Counted from the first letter of the stretch, positions 34,889 to 44,452 are shown. The stretch: 64,000 nt of DNA from Neorhizobium vignae (GCF_000732195.1 NZ_JNNU01000005.1:310001-374000), one strand, 5' to 3'. The notes: generated by a model not told the origin, from the sequence alone. Numbers and translations: made by a program.

Positions 34889-36565
34889 TCACATATTCGG
34901 ATAGACCGGCCCCTCGCCGCCCTGTGGGGGGACCCAGTTGATGTTCTGGTTGGGGTCCTTGATGTCACAGGTCTTGCAGTGGACGCAGTTCTGGGCGTTG
35001 ATCACGTAGACCTCTTCGCCATTCTTCTCGACCCATTCGTAGACGCCGGCCGGACAGTAGCGGGTCGAGGGGCCGCCATAGACTTCCAGCTCGGAGCGCT
35101 TCTGCAGGTCCATGTCCTTCACCTGCAGATGGACCGGCTGGTCTTCCTCGTGATTGGTATTGGACAGGAAGACCGAGGACAGGCGGTCGAAGGTCAAGAC
35201 GCCGTCCGGCTTCGGATAGTCGATCTTTTTATGCTGCGCGGCCGGCTCCAGCGAGGCTGCATCCGTCTTGCCGTGTTTCAGCGTGCCGAAGAAGGAGAAG
35301 CCGAGGAGCTGGTTGGTCCACATGTCGAGGCCGCCGAGCGCGATGCCCAAACCCGTACCAAGCTTCGACCAGAGCGGCTTGACGTTGCGCACCCGTTTGA
35401 GGTCGGTGCCGATCGGGGTCGCCCGCCACTGGTTCTCGATCTCTATCACCTCGTCATTGGCACGACCGACCTCGATCGCTCTCGCAATGTTGTCGGCGGC
35501 GAGAATGCCGGACAGGACGGCGTTGTGGCTGCCCTTGACGCGCGGCACGTTGACCAGGCCGGCGGAACAACCGATCAGCGCGCCGCCCGGGAAGGTCAGT
35601 TTCGGCACCGACTGGTATCCGCCCTCGGTGATGGCGCGGGCGCCGTAGGAAAGGCGCTTGGCGCCCTCGAAAGTGCTGCGGATCGCCGGGTGGGTCTTGA
35701 AGCGCTGGAATTCTTCGAAAGGATAGAGATACGGGTTCTTGTAGTTCAGATGCACCACGAAGCCGACTGCGACGAGATTGTCCTCCAGGTGATAGAGGAA
35801 CGAGCCGCCGCCGGTGGACATGCCGAGCGGCCAACCGAACGAGTGCTGCACCAGGCCAGGACGGTGATGTTCCGGCTTGACCTGCCAGAGCTCCTTCAGG
35901 CCGATGCCATATTTCTGGGGCTCGCGATCGCTCGAGAGATCGAATTTCGCAATCAGCTGCTTGGCGAGCGAACCGCGCACGCCCTCGCCGATCAGCACGT
36001 ATTTGCCATGCAGTTCCATGCCGCGCGTAAAGGCCGGGCCGGGCTCGCCATTGCGCTCGACGCCCATGTCGCCGGTCGCCACGCCCTTGACTGCGCCGTT
36101 CTCGTCGTAGAGCACTTCGGTGGCGGCAAAGCCCGGATAGATCTCGACACCCAGCCCTTCGGCCTTTTCGGCCAGCCAGCGACAGACGTTGCCGAGCGAT
36201 ACGATATAGTTGCCGTGATTGTTCATCAGCGGCGGCATCATGAAGTTCGGAAGCCGGATCGAGCCGGCAGGCCCCAGGAACAGGAAATGATCGGCGGTGA
36301 CCGGGGTCTTGAACGGATGGTCCGCCTCCTCGCGCCAGCCGGGCAGTAGCGCATCGATGCCCGAGGGATCAACAACCGCTCCGGAGAGGATATGGGCCCC
36401 GACTTCCGAACCCTTTTCGAGCACCACAACGGTCAGGTCCGGATTGACCTGTTTCAGGCGGATCGCGGCTGAAAGCCCCGCAGGACCCGCGCCGACGATC
36501 ACCACGTCGAATTCCATGCTCTCGCGCTCTGGCAATTCGTGGGCAGGAAGTTCTTGCTCGCTCAT
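34889..36565 (-). CDS. Electron transfer flavoprotein-ubiquinone oxidoreductase
   Basis: 558 aa from ATG 36565; the frame opens to 36667 but ESMEFDVVIVGAGPAGLSAAIRL (in parts) marks the N-terminal FAD domain. GLSSDREP-type ubiquinone region and KGVATGDMG are present. The C-terminus holds the single 4Fe-4S cluster: YCPAGVYEW, then CVHCKTCDIKDP. It moves electrons from acyl-CoA and amino-acid dehydrogenases through ETF to ubiquinone at the inner membrane. It is divergent from an SDR gene; a MerR/LiuR-like dyad lies in the shared promoter. Confidence 0.95.
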   Translation of the reverse strand: MSEQELPAHELPERESMEFDVVIVGAGPAGLSAAIRLKQVNPDLTVVVLEKGSEVGAHILSGAVVDPSGIDALLPGWREEADHPFKTPVTADHFLFLGPAGSIRLPNFMMPPLMNNHGNYIVSLGNVCRWLAEKAEGLGVEIYPGFAATEVLYDENGAVKGVATGDMGVERNGEPGPAFTRGMELHGKYVLIGEGVRGSLAKQLIAKFDLSSDREPQKYGIGLKELWQVKPEHHRPGLVQHSFGWPLGMSTGGGSFLYHLEDNLVAVGFVVHLNYKNPYLYPFEEFQRFKTHPAIRSTFEGAKRLSYGARAITEGGYQSVPKLTFPGGALIGCSAGLVNVPRVKGSHNAVLSGILAADNIARAIEVGRANDEVIEIENQWRATPIGTDLKRVRNVKPLWSKLGTGLGIALGGLDMWTNQLLGFSFFGTLKHGKTDAASLEPAAQHKKIDYPKPDGVLTFDRLSSVFLSNTNHEEDQPVHLQVKDMDLQKRSELEVYGGPSTRYCPAGVYEWVEKNGEEVYVINAQNCVHCKTCDIKDPNQNINWVPPQGGEGPVYPNM

Positions 36566-36697
36566 ATCCAACTCCGCTCGCCGGCCCCTTCCGGCTTTAT
36601 TCAGGCAACCTGTTTGACAAAACCGCCCCGGCTTGTCGAGGCGGGAAAACGTCCTCCGCCTTGTCATTCGCGCAAATGGCGTTTCGGTTTTATCATA

Positions 36698-36717
36698 TTA
36701 CGTTTACGTGCACGTCA
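36698..36717. promoter_or_regulatory. MerR/LiuR-like dyad TTACGTTTACGTGCACGTCA
   Basis: Lies in the 258-bp divergent region between the ETF-QO gene (start 36565) and the SDR gene (start 36824). It shares 16 of 20 positions with the site at 15386-15405. ETF-QO is a known target type for branched-chain/fatty-acid catabolic regulators, which supports the call. Confidence 0.5.
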
Positions 36718-36823
36718 GTTATAAGCACCGAACCGGAGAAAGCAAGATCGACCTTTCGCGCCCCTCTGTCGCTGCTATAAAGGCCCGACAACCGATCACA
36801 GGAATTGGGGAAGGAACAGCATC

Positions 36824-37612
36824 ATGGATCTCGGTCTCAACGGCAAACGCGCTCTCGTGCTCGCCTCGTCGCGCGGGCTTGGCCTCGGCATCGCCAAGGC
36901 GCTTGCGAGCGAGGGAGCCCACGTTCTCCTCGTCGGCCGCTCCGGCGAGCGGCTGGCGGACAATTGCAAGGCGATCAATGCCGAAGGCAAGGGAAAGGCC
37001 GACTGGGTCTGGGGCGACCTTGCCGAGGAGAATTTCGTCGAGGCGATGAAGACCGCCGTCAAGGAAAAGCTCGGCGGCATCGACATCCTGGTCAACAATA
37101 CCGGCGGCCCGACGCCGGGCACGGCAGAAGACATGAGCGCCGACAAGCTCGACATCTTCTTCCAGTCCATGGTGCTGCGCGTCATCACGCTCACCAACGC
37201 CCTGCTGCCGCAGATGAAGGAACAGGGTTTCGGCCGCATCCTGACCGTCGCCTCCTCCGGCGTCTTCGAGCCGATCGCCAATCTGGCGCTTTCCAACACC
37301 CTGCGCTCGGCGCTGGTCGGCTGGAACAAGACGATCGCCACCGAAGTGGCGGGTTTCGGCATTACCTGCAACATGCTGCTTCCCGGCCGCATCCATACCG
37401 ACCGTATCGACGAGCTTGACGGCGCCAATGCCAAGCGCACCGGCAAGTCGGTGGAGGAAATCCGCTCCGCCTCGCTGAAGACCATTCCCGCCGGTCGGCT
37501 CGGCAAGGTCGAGGAATTCGCAGCCGCCGGCGCCTTCCTCTGCTCGGTTCCGGCAAGCTACGTCACCGGCACGATGCTGCGGGTCGACGGCGGCGCGTCG
37601 CGCTCGATCTGA
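36824..37612 (+). CDS. SDR-family protein lacking the usual catalytic Tyr-Lys
   Basis: 262 aa, Rossmann fold. NAD(P) motif is altered (VLASSRGLGLGIAKALASEGA), then VNNTGGPTPG. The catalytic stretch reads VASSGVFEPIANLALSNTLRSAL: where active SDRs have YxxxK, this has SxxxR (SNTLR). This matches the described BKR-like group without a perfect tetrad. C-terminal SVPASYVTGTMLRVDGG is normal. Good ribosome site GGGGAAGGAA. Its divergent neighbour is ETF-QO. Enzyme activity is uncertain; binding or an unusual mechanism is possible. Confidence 0.88.
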   Translation: MDLGLNGKRALVLASSRGLGLGIAKALASEGAHVLLVGRSGERLADNCKAINAEGKGKADWVWGDLAEENFVEAMKTAVKEKLGGIDILVNNTGGPTPGTAEDMSADKLDIFFQSMVLRVITLTNALLPQMKEQGFGRILTVASSGVFEPIANLALSNTLRSALVGWNKTIATEVAGFGITCNMLLPGRIHTDRIDELDGANAKRTGKSVEEIRSASLKTIPAGRLGKVEEFAAAGAFLCSVPASYVTGTMLRVDGGASRSI

Positions 37613-37740
37613 GGTTTGCGAAAGTCCGTCAAACTCAGGTCGTTAAACATTGAATCGAATTGGGATGCCGCTGTTGGCGGTATCTCAATTCGCCTGTCGT
37701 AAGAGGCAAGCCGGCCCCCCAAAATTAAAGGATCGCCGGC

Positions 37741-38100
37741 ATGATCGAAAGTGTTTCGGGGGCGACCGAGGCTCCCGCGCCCAGTACGCCCTCCTCCGCG
37801 CCTCATGCGCCGGTCTCCGCTGCCGCCTCGATCTCGGCGACGCTTGCGGCCGGACATGTGGTGGGCACCTTTGCCGGCAGCTGGGAAGCGGCAACTCGCC
37901 ACGCTGCCGAAACCTCGGCGATCTCCAGCCGGCCGGGGATCATGCATGCGCGAAGCCTGGAGGCCGTGGATGACGTGGTTGTCCGCAACCTCCTCGACAG
38001 CCTGTCGCCCGCAAGCCGCATCGCCGGCAGCTTCTTCCTGGCCGATGGTGAGGAACCGGCGCCCAGGTCTCTCATCGCCACCTATTACGAAGACGTCTGA
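37741..38100 (+). CDS. Hypothetical protein
   Basis: 119 aa, Ala/Ser/Pro-rich first half (ATEAPAPSTPSSAPHAP) with no signal peptide, and a more ordered second half (AVDDVVVRNLLDSLSPASRIAGSFFLADG, in parts AVDDVVVRNLLDSLSPASRI and AGSFFLADG). An AAAGGA ribosome site precedes ATG 37741. Strong codon bias supports it as real. No family recognised. Confidence 0.55.
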   Translation: MIESVSGATEAPAPSTPSSAPHAPVSAAASISATLAAGHVVGTFAGSWEAATRHAAETSAISSRPGIMHARSLEAVDDVVVRNLLDSLSPASRIAGSFFLADGEEPAPRSLIATYYEDV

Positions 38101-38197
38101 CCGGAAACCCTTCGGGCCGATCCGACATCACGCAAATGCGTCTCGCGACAGGCTCGCCTCGAGCCTATGATCTCCGTCCCTACCTCGGAGTTCTTCC

Positions 38198-38401
38198 ATG
38201 ACATTCCTTCGACTTGCACTCACGGTGATCGGCATCCTGATGGTCGCGACCGGCCTCATCTGGGTCGGCCAGGGGACCGGCGCCTTCCCCTATCCCGCCA
38301 GCAGTTTCATGATCAACCAGACGCCCTGGATCATGAGGGGCGCCGGCGTCGCGATCGTCGGCCTTTCCGTCATCTGGGCCGCCCGGCGATTTCTCCGCTA
38401 G
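38198..38401 (+). CDS. Small two-span membrane protein
   Basis: 67 aa with two hydrophobic segments (LALTVIGILMVATGLIWVG, residues about 6-24; GAGVAIVGLSVIWAA, residues about 48-62) separated by QGTGAFPYPASSFMINQTPW. It resembles small conserved inner-membrane proteins of unknown role found in many bacteria, with a GxFPYP loop. Real gene by composition and start context; function not known. Confidence 0.7.
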   Translation: MTFLRLALTVIGILMVATGLIWVGQGTGAFPYPASSFMINQTPWIMRGAGVAIVGLSVIWAARRFLR

Positions 38402-38601
38402 CTCCGGTGGGCGCGCGCACATTGCGCAGCCAAAAGGCGAAGAAGATTAACTCAAGTTCATCTAAGCCCTTCATTACAAACCTTTAATCCGGTTTCACCG
38501 GTTCGTGAGCCGGTGGGGTAAAACCTGTCTTTTTTGCGCCGCAATAGGGGCGGTTCGATGGAGCGATACCATTGGCGCAACCATAGGCGAGCGGTTACCT
38601 C

Positions 38602-39840
38602 ATGAAGAAGATCTGGATTTTTGCTGGCGTTCTTGTCGCTGCCGGCATTGCGGGCTGGGAGTTCCGCGATCGGCTTCCCTTTCTTTCATCCTTCATCCAG
38701 CAGGCATCCGCCGATGCCGGCGACAGCCAGTCCCAAGGCGCGCAACAGGGCGCGCAGCGCCGGCGCGGCACAGGCGGTCCGCCACCGGCGGTAAAGACGG
38801 TCGCCGCCATCCGTACCGCCCTGCCGATGGACGTCACCGCCTCCGGTGCTGCCGATGCGGACGAGAACACGACGATCGCCGCCCAGCAGCCCGGCATCGT
38901 GGTCAGCATCGCCGCAACCGACGGCGCTTACGTGAAGACGGGCGACCTGATCGCCAAGCTCGACGACCGCACGGCCAAGGCCGCACTCGACAAGGACAAG
39001 GCGCTTCTCGTTCGCGACCAGGCAACACTCACCCAGGCACAGACCGCGCTTGCCCGCGCCAACGACCTGCTGCACGGAAATGCCGGCACCCAGCAGACCG
39101 TCGATCAGGCGAAGGCGGCGCAGGATACCGCGGCCGCCACGGTGCAGAGCGACAATGCGGCGATTGCGGCCGATCAGATCGAGATCGACCATACGGATAT
39201 CCGCGCACCCTTTGACGGAAGGCTCGGCGACATCGGCATCAGCACCGGCGCCTATCTCAGCGCCGGCTCGGCGGTGGTGACGATCGCCAAATACGATCCG
39301 ATCTATGTGAAATTCCATCTTCCCGAGGCCTATCTCGGCCAGCTCAAGCAGGCTTCATCAGCGAATGCGGTAACGGTCGATGCCGTGCCGCAGGGCGGCG
39401 GCACGGCGGCCAAGGGAACCTTGAGCTTCTTCGACAACACGGTCGATCCTGCTTCGGGCACGATCCTCGCCAAGGCCAGGTTCGACAATCCATCGGGAGC
39501 GCTCTGGCCGGGGCAATCGCTGAACGTCACCGTGCATTTCCGGAGCGACGACAAGGACATCGTGGTGCCGACAGTGGCGGTCAACCCGGGCGTCGACAGC
39601 CCGTTCGTCTATGCGGTCGGCGACGACAGACGAGTGCATGTGACGCCGGTCACGCTGGCACGTTCCAACGGCCCGGACACGGCGATTGCCAGCGGGCTCA
39701 CCGAAGGGGCGCATGTGGTGGTCGAGGGCCAGGTGCAGCTCGTCGATGGCGCGACCGTCGTCGAGCAGTTCGGCAATGGCCAGAAGACGGCCGGTGCCAA
39801 GCGCAATGACCAGCCGATCGAAGTGGGGGCAGCGCAATGA
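38602..39840 (+). CDS. RND efflux periplasmic adaptor (membrane fusion protein)
   Basis: 412 aa. A signal-anchor helix (residues about 4-20) is followed by a Q/G-rich linker, a lipoyl half (GIVVSIAATDGAYVKTGDLIAKLDDR in two parts: GIVVSIAATDGAYVKTGDL and IAKLDDR), an alpha hairpin (residues about 125-190), the second lipoyl half (IRAPFDGRLGDIGISTGAYL) and beta-barrel domains. It links the inner-membrane pump to an outer-membrane channel. Its TGA overlaps the pump ATG (ATGA), so they are coupled. No TolC-type channel gene follows, so a shared TolC is needed. Confidence 0.95.
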   Translation: MKKIWIFAGVLVAAGIAGWEFRDRLPFLSSFIQQASADAGDSQSQGAQQGAQRRRGTGGPPPAVKTVAAIRTALPMDVTASGAADADENTTIAAQQPGIVVSIAATDGAYVKTGDLIAKLDDRTAKAALDKDKALLVRDQATLTQAQTALARANDLLHGNAGTQQTVDQAKAAQDTAAATVQSDNAAIAADQIEIDHTDIRAPFDGRLGDIGISTGAYLSAGSAVVTIAKYDPIYVKFHLPEAYLGQLKQASSANAVTVDAVPQGGGTAAKGTLSFFDNTVDPASGTILAKARFDNPSGALWPGQSLNVTVHFRSDDKDIVVPTVAVNPGVDSPFVYAVGDDRRVHVTPVTLARSNGPDTAIASGLTEGAHVVVEGQVQLVDGATVVEQFGNGQKTAGAKRNDQPIEVGAAQ

Positions 39841-42800
39841 TCCCCGAATTCTGCATCCGCCGCCCGGTCGCCACCACGCTGCTTGCCATCGGCGCCGTAC
39901 TCGCCGGCCTTGCCGGCTACCAGCTCCTGCCCGTCGCCGCCCTGCCGCAGGTCGATTTTCCGACCATCAACGTCTCGGCCCAACTGACCGGAGCCTCGCC
40001 GCAGACCATGGCGACGGCTGTCTCGACGCCTCTTGTCAAGCAGTTCGAGACCATCCCCGGCATCAGCGAGATCAGCGCCACGAACTCGCTCGGCAATACC
40101 TCGATCGTGCTGCAGTTCGACCTCAACCGCAATATCGATGCGGCGGCGGCCGACGTGCAGGCGGCGATCTCGCATGCGACCCGGCAACTGCCGGACAACA
40201 TGACGACGCCGCCGAGCTACCGCAAGACCAACCCGGCCGACGCCCCGGTCCTGCTCCTGTCGATCCGCAGCGACACGATGCCGCGCAGCAATATCGACGA
40301 GATCGCCGAGGATGTGCTCTCCCCTTCTCTCTCGACGCTTCCGGGCGTTGCGGAAGTCTCGATCTTCGGCGCCCAGACCTATGCGGTGCGTGTCGAGGTC
40401 GATCCCAACAAGCTGCAGGCCCGCAACCTCGGCGTCGACAACGTCACCAATGCGATCGCCAGCGCCAACAGCCAGGCACCGGTCGGTTCGCTCGAAAACA
40501 ACAGCCAGCGGCTGACCATCAATGCCGATACCCAGCGTACCAATGCCGACCAGTTCCGCTCGCTGGTGATCGCCAGCCCGAACGGGGCGCCCGTCCATCT
40601 CGGCGATGTCGCCAACGTTCAGGACAGCGTCGAGAACCTCGACGCGGGAAGCTGGTACGACGGCAACCAATCGATCATCCTCGCGATCCAGCGCCAGCCG
40701 GATGCCAATACGGTCGATGTCGTCGATTCGGTGCGCGCAAAACTGCCGGGATTGTCCGCCGAACTGCCGGCCTCGGTGTCGATCAACGTCATGAACGATT
40801 CTTCCACCGCGATCCGCGCCTCGATATCGGACGTTCAGTTCACGCTGATGCTGACGATCGGCCTTGTCGTGCTGGTCATCTATCTCTTCCTCGGCCGGAT
40901 CACAGCTACCCTCGTGCCGGGGCTTGCCGTACCGCTGTCGCTGATCACCACGTTCGGCGCCATGTATGTTCTCGGCTACAGCATCGACAACATCTCGCTG
41001 CTCGGGCTGACGCTCTCGGTCGGACTGGTGGTGGACGATGCAATCGTCATGCTGGAAAACATCATGCGGCATGTCGAGGATGGCATGCCGGTGATGCAGG
41101 CGGCGCTTACCGGCGCTTCGGAAGTCAGCTCCACGATCATTTCCATGTCGGTGTCGCTGATCGCCGTGTTCATTCCCATCCTCTTGATGGGCGGGGTGGT
41201 CGGGCGGCTATTCAACGAGTTCGGCATGGTGGTGGCGCTCGCCATCGTCGCCTCGGCGGTCGTTTCGCTGACGGTGACGCCGATGCTGGGGTCGAAACTT
41301 TCCGATGCGCACCACCGCCCCAGCCTGATCGTGCGCATCTTCGACGCCGGCTTCTCCCGCACGCTGAAGGCATATGACCGCTCGGTCGGATGGTGCCTCC
41401 GCAACCGCGGCATCATCCTGCTCGTCTTCCTCGCCTCGGTCGGCGGTTCGGTCTACCTGTTCAAGACCTTGCCGACGAGCTTCTTCCCGCAGGAGGATAT
41501 CGGCCGCCTGACGATCTCCACCCGCGCCCGGGAAGACATTTCCTATCCGGCGATGCGCGACCTGCAGGCGCAGGTGGCGGCCGCCGTGCAGCAGAACCCG
41601 GCGGTCAATCACGTCACCTCGATCGTCGGCAGCAACGGCCGCAGCTCGCTCAACAACGGCACGATCTGGGTGGAATTGAAGGACCGCGGCCAGCGTCCGC
41701 CGCTCGACCAGACCCTGCGGGAGCTCAGACAGGCGACATCCAGGTTTGCCGGCATGAAGACCTTCATCACCCCGCAGCAGAGCCTTCGCTTCGGCGGCCG
41801 CGCGACGGCGAGCCAGTACCAGCTGGTGGTGCAGGCGCTGAACGCCTCGCAGACCGGCGAATGGTCGGACAAGATCCAGACCGCGATGCGGGCCGACCGG
41901 GCGCATTTCACCGACGTCACGTCGGACGCCCAGAACGATGCGATCGAAGCCAACATCAAGGTCGATCCCGAAAAGGCCGCCTCGTTCGGGATTACCGACG
42001 ACGAGCTGCGCAAGACGCTGCAGATGGCATTCGGCGGCTATACGGCGGCCGAAATCCAGTCGACCGGCGACAGCTACGACGTGATCACCGAGTTCGACAA
42101 TACGCAGCAGTGGAACGACCAGATGCTGCAGGGTGTCAGGGTCATGTCCTCGAACGGCTCGTTGGTGCCGCTCTCGAACTTCGCGACGATCGTGCGGCAG
42201 ACGGCGCCCGTCACCATCAACCAGACCGGCCAACTGGTCTCGACGACGGTGTCGTTCAACCTGCCGGCCGGCGTCTCGCTCTCCGATGCGACGGCTGCGA
42301 TCGATCAGATCAAGGCGAACCTGCAGATGCCGAACGACGTGTTCACCTCCTATGGCGGCACGGCGCAGATCTTTCGGCAGAGCCAGGGCAATACGCCGTT
42401 GCTGATTCTGGCCGCGGTGCTGACCATCTATGTGGTGCTCGGGGTGCTCTACGAGAGCTTCATCCACCCGCTGACCATCCTGTCGGGCCTGCCGGCGGCG
42501 GCCTTCGGAGCGTTGCTGGCGCTGAAACTGTTCGGCTTCGACCTGTCGATCATCGCGCTGATCGGGCTTCTGATGCTGATCGGCATCGTCAAGAAGAACG
42601 CGATCATGATGATCGACGTGGCGGTGGAGACGATGCGCTCGAAAGGAGAGACGGCGGCCGTCGCGATCCATGAGGCCTGCGTGCGGCGCTTCCGGCCGAT
42701 CATGATGACGACCTTCTGCGCCCTGCTCGGAGCGCTGCCGATCGCCCTCGGCACAGGCGCCTCCTCCGAGCTTCGCCAGCCGCTCGGCATCGCTGTCGTC

Positions 42801-42962
42801 GGCGGGCTGATCGTTTCCCAGGCGCTGACGCTGTTCATCACACCCGTCATCTTCGTGGAAATGGACCGGTTCGGCCGCTTCCTCGGAAGGCTGGGCCGCC
42901 GGAAAGCCGAGGACCCGCATGAGGCCAACGACGACGTGCCGACGGCAATTGCGGCGGAGTGA
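39837..42962 (+). CDS. RND multidrug efflux permease, HAE1 family (MdtB/MexF-like)
   Basis: 1041 aa, full length. Twelve membrane helices and two large periplasmic loops; N-terminus IPEFCIRRPVATTLLAIGAV is typical. Proton-relay region in TM4 reads GLVVDDAIVMLENI (paired Asp), and TM10 has GIVKKNAIMMIDVA. It pumps drugs or amphiphiles out with proton entry. Coupled to the adaptor gene. A local repressor gene is not adjacent, so control is from elsewhere or absent from the window. Confidence 0.96.
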   Translation: MIPEFCIRRPVATTLLAIGAVLAGLAGYQLLPVAALPQVDFPTINVSAQLTGASPQTMATAVSTPLVKQFETIPGISEISATNSLGNTSIVLQFDLNRNIDAAAADVQAAISHATRQLPDNMTTPPSYRKTNPADAPVLLLSIRSDTMPRSNIDEIAEDVLSPSLSTLPGVAEVSIFGAQTYAVRVEVDPNKLQARNLGVDNVTNAIASANSQAPVGSLENNSQRLTINADTQRTNADQFRSLVIASPNGAPVHLGDVANVQDSVENLDAGSWYDGNQSIILAIQRQPDANTVDVVDSVRAKLPGLSAELPASVSINVMNDSSTAIRASISDVQFTLMLTIGLVVLVIYLFLGRITATLVPGLAVPLSLITTFGAMYVLGYSIDNISLLGLTLSVGLVVDDAIVMLENIMRHVEDGMPVMQAALTGASEVSSTIISMSVSLIAVFIPILLMGGVVGRLFNEFGMVVALAIVASAVVSLTVTPMLGSKLSDAHHRPSLIVRIFDAGFSRTLKAYDRSVGWCLRNRGIILLVFLASVGGSVYLFKTLPTSFFPQEDIGRLTISTRAREDISYPAMRDLQAQVAAAVQQNPAVNHVTSIVGSNGRSSLNNGTIWVELKDRGQRPPLDQTLRELRQATSRFAGMKTFITPQQSLRFGGRATASQYQLVVQALNASQTGEWSDKIQTAMRADRAHFTDVTSDAQNDAIEANIKVDPEKAASFGITDDELRKTLQMAFGGYTAAEIQSTGDSYDVITEFDNTQQWNDQMLQGVRVMSSNGSLVPLSNFATIVRQTAPVTINQTGQLVSTTVSFNLPAGVSLSDATAAIDQIKANLQMPNDVFTSYGGTAQIFRQSQGNTPLLILAAVLTIYVVLGVLYESFIHPLTILSGLPAAAFGALLALKLFGFDLSIIALIGLLMLIGIVKKNAIMMIDVAVETMRSKGETAAVAIHEACVRRFRPIMMTTFCALLGALPIALGTGASSELRQPLGIAVVGGLIVSQALTLFITPVIFVEMDRFGRFLGRLGRRKAEDPHEANDDVPTAIAAE

Positions 42963-43078
42963 TGCCTCTGCCCGCCGCCAACATGTGACGGCAGGGCAAA
43001 ATCTAATGGTCGAATAGATGGAACATTAGCCTCCCCATGATAACCAACGTTCTGAAACAAACGTTATGTGTTGGGGTG

Positions 43079-43351
43079 ATGGAGAAATCGGAGCAAGTTT
43101 CGCGCAAGACGGTTATTCGCGCCATGTGGCGATCATCGTCGAAATCGGACAAGGCGAGCCTGTTATTCGTGCTCCTCGCGCCGATTTTCGTCTATGTCGA
43201 TGCCTTCCACCTTCAATACGAGCCACCGAGCAAGGAATTTTTTGTTCTGGCACCCTTTGCCTTTGTCGGAATGATCGTCGCGGCATGGGGCATGCTTTAC
43301 ATTATCTACAAACAGACCAAGCGGGCATTGCAGCAGGCTGGTCGCCAATAA
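43079..43351 (+). CDS. Small membrane protein of unknown function
   Basis: 90 aa from ATG 43079 (GGGG just upstream; an ATG at 43037 would add 14 residues). After a basic N-terminus, two hydrophobic segments are seen (SLLFVLLAPIFVYVDAF and FVLAPFAFVGMIVAAWGMLYII) and a basic tail KQTKRALQQAGRQ. It follows the RND operon in the same direction but 116 bp away. No family recognised. Confidence 0.6.
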   Translation: MEKSEQVSRKTVIRAMWRSSSKSDKASLLFVLLAPIFVYVDAFHLQYEPPSKEFFVLAPFAFVGMIVAAWGMLYIIYKQTKRALQQAGRQ

Positions 43352-43523
43352 TGCCGGACTCCCGCGGGTAACCTTAACCGATAACCTGAATACCGATCTC
43401 CGTTTGCATTAGACAGCACTAAAGCTTCTTATAGGTGGCGCAGCGTAGTACTGCGTACGCGCTGTGGCGGTCGGGCTTGGGGGTCGCCCGGCCGCTCTCA
43501 GTTTCAGGCCACGCGCCGAAGAA

Positions 43524-44348
43524 TCAGAAGCGTTCGGCCAGTTTCGGGAAATCGCGGATCAACGAATCCCGCACCACGAAGCTGATCGGGTCGTTCGGAT
43601 AGCGCTTGGTGTCGACCAGCAGCCTTGCGAAGATGACGCGCCGTTCGTCCTTCATGGCCCAGCCGACGAACCAGCCGAGCGGGCGGTCGTGATCCGCCTT
43701 GCCGGCCTTGTCGCGCAGCCAGCCGGATCCGGTCTTGCCCTGGATGTCCCAGCCGTCGCCAGCCTCGAAATGCGGCACGATCGCCAGCGTCATGTCGACC
43801 GCGTGTTCGGAGATCGGCAGGCCGCCGTTCAGGAACCTGCGCAGGAACCGCACCTGCTCGTCGGCGGAGATCTTCAGCGACGACATCAGCCAGGATTCGG
43901 TCAGGCCGTCGGTATTGCCCGGGCCGCCGGAGACATCGCGGTTGCCGTAACCGAAGCGCTGGATGTAGTCCGCAAAGGCTTTGCTGCCGAGCTTGCGGGT
44001 GATTTCCTGCGAATACCAGACGATCGACTCCTTTTCCCAGATCAGCGGATCGACATCCTTCTTCACCCGCTCGGGGCCCTTGAACTTCGCCTGGTATTTC
44101 CAGCGCGGGTTCTGGGCGTCCGTCAGAATGCCGGCATCGTAGCCCATCATGGCCAAAGGCAGTTTGAAGGTCGACTGGGGATAAAAGCCCTGATCACAGG
44201 TGCCCTGGCGGTAGAGCGCTTCGCCGCTCTCCTCGTCGATGATGACGGTGCAGCGGATCGGATCGGCAGCACCGGCGGCGGTGCAATCGAGAAAAGTCGC
44301 GGTAATTCCGAGAGAAAATGCCAGAAGAAAAGAATTTCTGAAAGCCAT
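43524..44348 (-). CDS. Class D (OXA-type) beta-lactamase
   Basis: 274 aa with signal peptide to about residue 28 (ends AGAA). All class D active-site motifs are present and in order: S59-T-F-K62 (nucleophile Ser, carbamylated Lys), S108-I-V110, Y134-G-N136, a conserved W153, and K205-T-G207-S. It should hydrolyse beta-lactams in the periplasm. GGAGAA ribosome site before ATG 44348. The divergent gene encodes an AmpR-type regulator 104 bp away, which predicts induction by cell-wall fragments. This is a chromosomal, codon-adapted gene, not visibly on a mobile element. Confidence 0.95.
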   Translation of the reverse strand: MAFRNSFLLAFSLGITATFLDCTAAGAADPIRCTVIIDEESGEALYRQGTCDQGFYPQSTFKLPLAMMGYDAGILTDAQNPRWKYQAKFKGPERVKKDVDPLIWEKESIVWYSQEITRKLGSKAFADYIQRFGYGNRDVSGGPGNTDGLTESWLMSSLKISADEQVRFLRRFLNGGLPISEHAVDMTLAIVPHFEAGDGWDIQGKTGSGWLRDKAGKADHDRPLGWFVGWAMKDERRVIFARLLVDTKRYPNDPISFVVRDSLIRDFPKLAERF

Positions 44349-44416
44349 CGTGGTTCTCCAAATAGGGTGACGCGGCTTTTCTAGGTCGGCTTGTGAGCCC
44401 CAATCAAACGATGATA

Positions 44417-44428
44417 TCTGCGGTCAGA
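44417..44428. promoter_or_regulatory. Candidate AmpR operator dyad TCTG-CGGT-CAGA
   Basis: A perfect 4-bp half-site inverted repeat with 4-bp spacer inside a wider TGAT...ATCA context, 25 bp before the regulator gene and within the OXA-AmpR intergenic region. LysR-type proteins bind such partly symmetric sites, often with T-N11-A. Position suits control of both genes. Confidence 0.45.
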
Positions 44429-44452
44429 CATGAATCAAATTAGGGCATGGCC

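Noticed and set aside
36805..37419. Alternative plus-strand frame overlapping the SDR gene
   Set aside because: Frame-shifted shadow; the SDR reading frame has the Rossmann fold from end to end.
39609..42920. Large minus-strand frames opposite the RND adaptor and pump
   Set aside because: Shadow frames of high-GC coding DNA; no recognisable domain, and the plus-strand pump is full length.
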